From NCBI GenBank assembly GCA_046726955.1, contig JBKPBQ010000196.1, positions 1-10,486 on the forward strand: a stretch of DNA of 10,486 nt, given 5' to 3'. The position numbers and the translations under genes were made by a program. Source of the stretch: CAVPGH01 sp046726955 (GTDB taxonomy: Bacteria > Acidobacteriota > Vicinamibacteria > Fen-336). Below, in pieces: positions 6,448-10,486 of the stretch. Below the pieces are notes generated by a model. The model did not search any database and had not been told where the DNA came from. It saw nothing but the letters and a program-made list of their open reading frames with translations. Every line of letters starts with the position of its first letter. Position 1 is the stretch's first letter.

Positions 6448-6837
6448 GTGGCGGACACCAAGGCACACGCGGCTGACCCCCGGGCGCATCCCCCCGCGCT
6501 CTGCGCCCAGTTCCACCGGGCGATCGAGCTCGTAGGGCGGCGGTGGACGGGGGCGATCATCTTCATATTGCTGAAGGCCCGCTGCCGCTTCGCAACGCTC
6601 CGCGAGGCCATCCCCGACATCACGGACCGCATGCTCAGCGAGCGTCTCCAGGAGCTGGAGCAGGAGGGGGTCGTCGAGCGCACCGTCGTGCCGGAGTCAC
6701 CGATCCGGGTGGAGTACTCCCTGACGAAGAAGGGCCGGGCCCTGGCCGCGGTGGTGGACGCGGTGGCGGACTGGGCCCACAAGTGGGTCTCCGAAGCCCC
6801 GGCCGCCAAGCCGGCGCGCGGACGCCGATCGGCCTGA
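6448..6837 (+). CDS. HxlR-family winged-helix repressor
   Basis: This 129-residue protein matches the HxlR family. It has Cys19 just before the first helix (CAQFHRAIELVGRRWTGAIIFILL), then RFATLREAIPDITDRMLSERLQELEQEGVVERTV (recognition helix and wing) and VEYSLTKKGRALAAV. Family members such as YodB and QorR use a Cys at this place to sense quinones, diamide or aldehydes; Cys46 is a second candidate. The start is taken as GTG 6448, because GGAGGGGAGAGG lies eight bases upstream. The reading frame is open back to 6295, but that part would run over the operators and doxX start and looks non-coding. It is divergent from doxX-pirin and its two operators lie between them, so it most likely represses that operon and perhaps itself. 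A promoter for it is not clear. Confidence 0.9.
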   Translation: MADTKAHAADPRAHPPALCAQFHRAIELVGRRWTGAIIFILLKARCRFATLREAIPDITDRMLSERLQELEQEGVVERTVVPESPIRVEYSLTKKGRALAAVVDAVADWAHKWVSEAPAAKPARGRRSA

Positions 6838-6852
6838 GCCGGTCGATTTTTC

Positions 6853-6881
6853 GCAACCCAGGCGCCGCCGAAAGCGTCCTA
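6853..6881 (+). promoter_or_regulatory. possible ECF-type promoter for the zinc-knuckle gene
   Basis: GCAACC (6853-6858), 16 bases, then CGTCCTA (6875-6881) resembles the common ECF pattern GGAACC...CGTC. Transcription would start near 6885, leaving room for the GGAGG at 6898-6902. This is a pattern match only, and one base of the -35 differs. Confidence 0.3.
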
Positions 6882-6906
6882 GAAGAGCAGAACCGCTGGA
6901 GGCGCC

Positions 6907-7080
6907 ATGTCCCTGTTCGACAAGATCCTGGGTCGCACGACCGAGCCCCGCAAGAGAGTCCGGATCTGCGTCGAGTGCGGGATGCCGGTCGAGGAGCACA
7001 AGGACTGGTGCGCCATCCTCCAGGGCCAGAAGGAGTTGGCCGAACGGGGTATCGCCGTACCCGGCGCGTCGCAGAGCTAG
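6907..7080 (+). CDS. small zinc-knuckle protein, 57 residues
   Basis: This short gene encodes 57 residues, with Cys21, Cys24, His31 and Cys35 in a CxxC-x6-H-x3-C pattern (ICVECGMPVEEHKDWC). That would bind one zinc ion. A basic, amphipathic start (MSLFDKILGRTTEPRKRVR) precedes it, and a helical tail (QGQKELAERGI) follows. GGAGG at 6898-6902 lies four bases before the ATG, which supports real translation. Codon use matches the neighbours. I do not recognise the family by name. Small proteins of this build often bind nucleic acid or assist a partner, but nothing here shows which. It lies 69 bases after the HxlR gene and is possibly read with it or from its own promoter. Confidence 0.7.
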   Translation: MSLFDKILGRTTEPRKRVRICVECGMPVEEHKDWCAILQGQKELAERGIAVPGASQS

Positions 7081-7091
7081 CCGCCGACCCT

Positions 7092-7133
7092 CCGAGCCCA
7101 CAGCGTTCACCTCTTCGGCTCGGGAAGCGTTTT
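7092..7133 (+). terminator. possible weak intrinsic terminator
   Basis: CCGAGCC (7092-7098) pairs with GGCTCGG (7117-7123) across 18 bases, and TTTT follows at 7130-7133 after a six-base gap. It sits 12 bases after the zinc-knuckle stop. The large loop and short, displaced T-run make it a weak candidate. Confidence 0.3.
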
Positions 7134-7237
7134 CGTCGTCCAGTCGATTGGACGTGCATTGGAGCCAAATCGAAGGTGGCTCACCGTCCGATGACGACGC
7201 AGATTCGAAAGGGGGCCCTCACGTCCGGGAGGACGAC

Positions 7238-8131
7238 ATGATCACGGTGATGGGCGCGACTGGGCACACCGGCCACAGGATTGCGGAGACCCTGCTCCGA
7301 GCAGGTGAGAAGGTCAGGGTCCTCGGCCGATCGAAGGCCAAGCTCGCCCCGTTCGAGAAGGCGGGCGCCGAGGCGCTGGCCGGACAAGTGACCGACGCGA
7401 AGTACCTCGCGAGAGCCTTTGCCGGCGCGGACGCCGTGTACACGTTGCTGGCGTCGAATGTTGCCTCGCCGGACTATCGGCGAGACCAGGACGAGCAGGG
7501 CGAGGCGATCGTCCAGGCCCTTCGCGACGCCAAGGTCGGTCACGTCGTCTTGCTGAGCAGCGTGGGGGCGGACAAGCCCTCGGGAACGGGTCCCATCGCG
7601 GGCCTGCACGCCCAGGAGGAACGCCTCGAGAAGCTGGCGCCGCTGGGCACGAACGTCCTCGCCCTTCGGCCGGGCTACTTCTTCGAGAACTTCCACTCGG
7701 CGCTCCCGCTGATCAAGCACCAGGGGATCAACGCCGGCGCCCTCGCGCCCGACGTGGCAATTCCCATGATCGCGACGCGCGACATCGCGGACGTGGCCGC
7801 GAAGGCGCTGCGGGCGCGTGACTGGAAGGGGATCGTGGTCCGGGAGCTCTCCGGCCCCCGCGACCTCAGCCAGGCGGAAGCCACGAGGATCCTGGGCCAG
7901 CGGCTGGGCAAGGCCGACGTCCGGTACGTGCAGCTGCCCTACGAAGAGATGGCGGCGGCCCTCGCGAAAGCCGGCCTTTCCGCAAACGTCGCGGGGCTCT
8001 ACGTGGAGATGGAGCGGGCCATGAACGAGGGCCGGGTCGTCTCCCTCGAGGGCAGGACGCCCCAGAACACAACGCCCACGCGCTTCGAGGACTTCGTGGG
8101 CGAGCTCGTCGAAGCCTACGCGGCCGCCTGA
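7238..8131 (+). CDS. NmrA-like NAD(P)-binding protein (atypical SDR)
   Basis: This 297-residue protein has a Rossmann start MITVMGATGHTGHRIA with Gly6, Gly9 and Gly12 in GxxGxxG, and Arg31 after the second strand (VRVLGRSK), which favours NADPH. The stretch VVLLSSVGADKP and LALRPGYFFENF are typical of NmrA/QorB-like atypical short-chain dehydrogenases. The classical catalytic YxxxK is not obvious, as usual in this branch. Members are quinone or other NADPH reductases, or redox-sensing regulators of transcription; the partner is not shown. The ATG at 7238 is chosen because GGGAGGA lies four bases upstream and the Rossmann strand starts there; an upstream ATG at 7148 would add 30 hydrophilic residues. 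It stands between the zinc-knuckle and DGPF genes and is likely cytoplasmic. Confidence 0.9.
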   Translation: MITVMGATGHTGHRIAETLLRAGEKVRVLGRSKAKLAPFEKAGAEALAGQVTDAKYLARAFAGADAVYTLLASNVASPDYRRDQDEQGEAIVQALRDAKVGHVVLLSSVGADKPSGTGPIAGLHAQEERLEKLAPLGTNVLALRPGYFFENFHSALPLIKHQGINAGALAPDVAIPMIATRDIADVAAKALRARDWKGIVVRELSGPRDLSQAEATRILGQRLGKADVRYVQLPYEEMAAALAKAGLSANVAGLYVEMERAMNEGRVVSLEGRTPQNTTPTRFEDFVGELVEAYAAA

Positions 8132-8158
8132 AGGGCCGGCCGGGGCCTTCGGCCATCC

Positions 8159-8185
8159 TGTCGATTTCGCCGCCGCTCGTTCGTC
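8159..8185 (+). promoter_or_regulatory. ECF42-like promoter of the DGPF gene
   Basis: TGTCGA (8159-8164), 17 bases, then CGTC (8182-8185). This equals the consensus I recall for ECF42 sigma factors (TGTCGA at -35, CG(A/T)C at -10), whose known targets are genes for DGPF proteins. Transcription would start near 8192, leaving about 32 bases with AAGGAG at 8211-8216 before the ATG. No sigma gene is in this window. Confidence 0.55.
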
Positions 8186-8223
8186 GTGTCGGTGAAGGGG
8201 CGAAAGACCCAAGGAGTACCACC

Positions 8224-8634
8224 ATGCGGTTCATGATCCTGGTGAGGGCGACGTCACGTACGGAATCGGGCGAGTTGCCCGAAGACACGCTCATCGCCGC
8301 GATGGCCGACTACCACGAGCAGCTCGCCAAAGCGGGCGTCCTCCTCGACGCCAACGGGCTGCAGCCGAGCGCCAAGGGCTGGCGCATCCGCTACTCGGGA
8401 GGGAAGCGCACGGTCCTGGACGGGCCGTTCACGGAGACGAAGGAGCTGGTGGCCGGCTACACCCTCATCCAGGTGAAGTCCCGCGAGGAGGCCCTCGAGT
8501 GGACGCGCCGGTTCCCCGCCCCCTTCGGCGAGGGCAAGGAAGGCGAGATCGAGGTCCGCCAGCTCTTCGAGCTGGACGAGTTCCCGCCGAGCGAGGCGGT
8601 CGATCGCTTCAAGGAGATCGAGAAGAATAGGTAG
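8224..8634 (+). CDS. DGPF/YCII-related domain protein
   Basis: This 136-residue protein is a DGPF-family (YCII-like, PF03795-type) protein. It begins MRFMILVRAT, has YHEQLAKAGVLLDANGL near residue 30-46, and the hallmark Asp66-Gly-Pro-Phe-Thr-Glu-Thr-Lys-Glu, then AGYTLIQVKSREEALEWTRRFP. The fold is a dimeric alpha-beta barrel. The biochemical role is unknown; genes of this family are usually controlled by, and sit beside, ECF41/42 sigma factors. AAGGAG lies seven bases before the ATG. It is 92 bases after the NmrA-like gene and has its own promoter candidate. The receiver gene converges from the right with only six bases between stop codons. Length is a little above the usual 115-120 residues, owing to a charged tail. 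Confidence 0.92.
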   Translation: MRFMILVRATSRTESGELPEDTLIAAMADYHEQLAKAGVLLDANGLQPSAKGWRIRYSGGKRTVLDGPFTETKELVAGYTLIQVKSREEALEWTRRFPAPFGEGKEGEIEVRQLFELDEFPPSEAVDRFKEIEKNR

Positions 8635-8640
8635 AGCCGC

Positions 8641-9003
8641 CTACGCGATCTCCGCCTTCAGGAAGTCGACGAGGTCCTGGATGATCACGGGCTTCACGAA
8701 GACGCGCGTGCCCGAAGGAGCCTCGCTGGGAATGAGCGGGGAGTGCGTGTAGCCGGTGAGGAGCCCGATGGGCAGCCCGGGCGTGCGGCGGCGCAGCTGC
8801 TCGGCGAGACCCGCGCCGTCCATCCCCGGCATGACGAGGTCCACGATCGCCGCATCGTAGGGCGTGGCCTCGGCCTTGCCGAGCGCCTCCTCGGCGCTCG
8901 TGAGCGCGTCCACCTCGAAGCCGTGGCGCGCGAGCGACCGCGAGAGCATCCGCCCGATCTCGGGGTCGTCGTCGACGATGAGTATGCGCGGCGGATGCTT
9001 CAT
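8641..9003 (-). CDS. stand-alone response-regulator receiver
   Basis: This 120-residue protein is a single receiver domain with no output domain. It begins at IVDDDPE (acidic residues 11-13), with the phospho-acceptor Asp55 in DAAIVDLVMPGMDG, Thr83 in LLTGYT and Lys104 in VFVKPV. Such CheY-like proteins relay a phosphoryl group from a histidine kinase to another protein; no kinase is in the window. I use the ATG at 9003. GGGAGG ends only one base before it, too close to act as a ribosome-binding site. A TATCCT box 11 bases upstream would put the transcript start near the ATG. A TTG at 9015 is an alternative start but adds only four residues. It diverges from the membrane-protein gene at 9142, with 138 bases between. 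Confidence 0.9.
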   Translation of the reverse strand: MKHPPRILIVDDDPEIGRMLSRSLARHGFEVDALTSAEEALGKAEATPYDAAIVDLVMPGMDGAGLAEQLRRRTPGLPIGLLTGYTHSPLIPSEAPSGTRVFVKPVIIQDLVDFLKAEIA

Positions 9004-9127
9004 GCCTCCCGCCAAGGATAGGGGAGCGATCGTAGCTCATCGCGGTCCGCCGGAAAAGGACGCGTGCGCGTTTGCCAGCAGGTTGCTGATAAGTGTCCTC
9101 TCGCGGCGCGCGGCAGGAGCACCCTGC

Positions 9128-9133
9128 TAGACT
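9128..9133 (+). promoter_or_regulatory. possible -10 box of a leaderless promoter for the membrane-protein gene
   Basis: TAGACT ends eight bases before the ATG at 9142, so transcription would begin at the start codon. No ribosome-binding sequence is near; an AGGAG at 9115-9119 is too far away. The same arrangement occurs before the WYL gene. No -35 is visible. Confidence 0.35.
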
Positions 9134-9141
9134 CTCGCCGC

Positions 9142-10486
9142 ATGACGCGGCCTCCCCGGCGCGAGCGGCTCGCGGACGCGCTCGGGCTCCTCGTCCTCCT
9201 GCTCTCGCTCCTCGACTACTTCCGTCCCGCGCTCCTCTTCCTGCCCACGATCACCGCGGGCGGCGACACGCCCTGCCACTACCCGACCGCCGTGTGGTTC
9301 TACGAGCACCTCCTGCCGAAGCTGCGCTTCCACGGCTGGTATCCCGGCGCCTACCTCGGGCAGCCGCTCCTCCTCTACTACTTCCCGCTGCCGTTCCTCG
9401 TCATGTCGGCACTGGCGCCTTTCGTCGGGATGCCGGTGGCGTTCAAGCTCGGGACGGCGATCCCGAGCTTCCTGCTGCCCGTCTTCGTCTACGCGTCGTT
9501 CCGATTGATGCGCTTCCGCTTTCCGACGCCGCTCGTGGGCGTGGCGGCGGCGTTCGTGTTCCTGATGCGGGAGGAGACCCCGATCTGGGGCGGAACGATC
9601 GCGAGCACGATGACGGGCGAGTTCGCCTACGGCTACGGGATCGCCCTCGCCGTCCTCTTTCTCGGCCTGGTCTACCGCGCGTATGCCGACGGCCGCTCGC
9701 CGTGGGGTCCGGCGCTGCTCCTCGGCGTCACCGCCCTCGCCCACGGCTACGCGGTGCTGTGGGCCGGGCTCGCCGCCGCCTATTTCCTCTATTCCGCTCG
9801 GCGGCCCGCGCGGACGCTCGCCTGGCTGGCGGCGGTGGCCGTGGGCGCCTTCGCGGCCGCGGCGCTGTGGCTGCTGCCGCTGCTCTCGGCGTGGGGATGG
9901 ACGACGCCCTACGACGACCCCTGGATCACGATCTCGCCGAAGAACCTCTTCCCGCCCCTGCTGTGGCCGTTGTTCGCCGCCGCCGCGGTGGGATGGATCG
10001 CGACGTTCACGTCGGCCCGCCGGACGGGCGGGCCGGACCATCGGCTGCTCTTCCTGCTGCACGCGACCGCGGCGGGCGCCGCGCTCGCCATCGCCGCGCC
10101 GGCCCTCGGGGTGATCGACGTGCGGTTCGTGCCCTTCGCGCAGCTCGCCGCCTGCGTGGCCGGCGGCGCCACCCTCGGCCTCCTCCTCCAGACCCTGGCC
10201 GCGCCCAGCCTGGCCGGGCTGGGGCTCGTGCTGCTGGCGGGCGTCCATGCGGACGCGCGCTCCCAGGTGGTGCGCTACTGGGCCGACTGGAACTACAGCG
10301 GGCTCGAGGCCAAGGAGCTGTGGCCCGCCTTCCGCGACATGGCCGGCCGCCTGCGGGGCTCGGTGGCCGACGCACGGGTGGCGGTGGAGTACAGCGCGGA
10401 GCACGAGAAGGCGGGCTCGATCCGCATGTACGAGACGCTGCCGTTCTTCTCCGGCCGCTCCACGCTGGAGGGCGTCTACAACCAGG
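9142..10486 (+). CDS. multi-pass membrane protein, PTPS-related membrane family (partial, 3' end cut by window)
   Basis: An open frame from the ATG at 9142 runs to the window edge (448 whole codons) without a stop. After a short basic start (MTRPPRRER), a first membrane span leads to ITAGGDTPCHYPTAVWFYEHLLP (Asp42, His46) and FHGWYPGAYLGQPLLLYYFPLPF. This resembles the PTPS-related/YfhO-type polytopic membrane proteins with a glycosyltransferase-C-like build, in which a luminal Asp is important. About nine to eleven further hydrophobic spans follow to about residue 375, then a soluble part beginning near 380 (ELWPAFRDMAGRLRG). That part would include a family-typical outer domain. The reaction is unknown; transfer of a lipid-linked sugar is possible. 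No Shine-Dalgarno is present before the ATG, and the start is set by the TAGACT box and the first span. Codon use matches the neighbours. Confidence 0.8.
   Translation, partial: MTRPPRRERLADALGLLVLLLSLLDYFRPALLFLPTITAGGDTPCHYPTAVWFYEHLLPKLRFHGWYPGAYLGQPLLLYYFPLPFLVMSALAPFVGMPVAFKLGTAIPSFLLPVFVYASFRLMRFRFPTPLVGVAAAFVFLMREETPIWGGTIASTMTGEFAYGYGIALAVLFLGLVYRAYADGRSPWGPALLLGVTALAHGYAVLWAGLAAAYFLYSARRPARTLAWLAAVAVGAFAAAALWLLPLLSAWGWTTPYDDPWITISPKNLFPPLLWPLFAAAAVGWIATFTSARRTGGPDHRLLFLLHATAAGAALAIAAPALGVIDVRFVPFAQLAACVAGGATLGLLLQTLAAPSLAGLGLVLLAGVHADARSQVVRYWADWNYSGLEAKELWPAFRDMAGRLRGSVADARVAVEYSAEHEKAGSIRMYETLPFFSGRSTLEGVYNQ

Noticed and set aside
8132..8153. GC-rich repeat (GGCCGGCC, GGGGCC) after the NmrA-like gene as a terminator
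   Set aside because: The arms do not form a good stem and no T-run follows.
9029..9057. Minus-strand promoter for the receiver gene (TACGAT with TTTTCC)
   Set aside because: The -35 matches poorly and the leader is not distinctive, so it is not supported beyond chance.
9127..10404. Long open frame on the minus strand opposite the membrane-protein gene
   Set aside because: Its translation is Arg/Glu/Gly-rich with no domain pattern, while the plus strand gives a coherent membrane protein. It is a shadow frame of GC-rich DNA.

Overview
The window comes from a GC-rich bacterial chromosome with tightly packed genes. Codon use looks uniform across all genes, and there are no insertion sequences, tRNA or rRNA genes, phage genes or CRISPR arrays. 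A predicted outer-membrane beta-barrel protein, exported enzymes and a stand-alone receiver point to a Gram-negative organism. Acidobacteriota or a similar uncultured soil lineage would fit, but that is inference, not something the sequence proves.

Layout. (1) Bases 1-3425, minus strand: a WYL-domain transcription regulator, then an exported serine beta-lactamase-like hydrolase 47 bases downstream, then a small beta-barrel-like secreted protein after a 204-base gap. (2) 3506-4774, plus strand: an exported protein joining a DUF1579-like domain to a NIPSNAP domain and a second barrel-like domain. Its 3' end overlaps the converging pirin gene by 41 bases. (3) 4734-6837: a minus-strand DoxX-pirin pair, divergent from a plus-strand HxlR-family repressor. 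The region between them is AT-rich. It holds two strong dyads lying on a near-consensus sigma-70 promoter (TTGACA, 18 bases, TATAGT) that faces DoxX. (4) 6907-8634, plus strand: a 57-residue zinc-knuckle protein, an NmrA-like NAD(P)-binding reductase and a DGPF/YCII-family protein. The last has a promoter that looks recognised by an ECF42-type sigma factor (TGTCGA, 17 bases, CGTC). (5) 8641-9003, minus strand: a stand-alone response-regulator receiver. (6) 9142 to the right edge, plus strand: a multi-pass membrane protein resembling the PTPS-related membrane family, cut by the window.

How the genes may work together. The best supported unit is HxlR/DoxX/pirin. A redox- or electrophile-sensing repressor with a cysteine just before its winged helix appears to control a membrane DoxX protein and a cupin. 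This resembles the Bacillus YodB/CatR control of catD (DoxX-like) and catE (dioxygenase). The neighbouring NmrA-like reductase and DGPF gene could belong to a wider stress response, but only the promoter pattern suggests this. No gap exceeds 300 bases; the longest, 643-846, holds a ribosome-binding site and one 9-base inverted repeat. I see no clear sign of a wholly new system. The most checkable items are the regulatory sites and the domain fusion.
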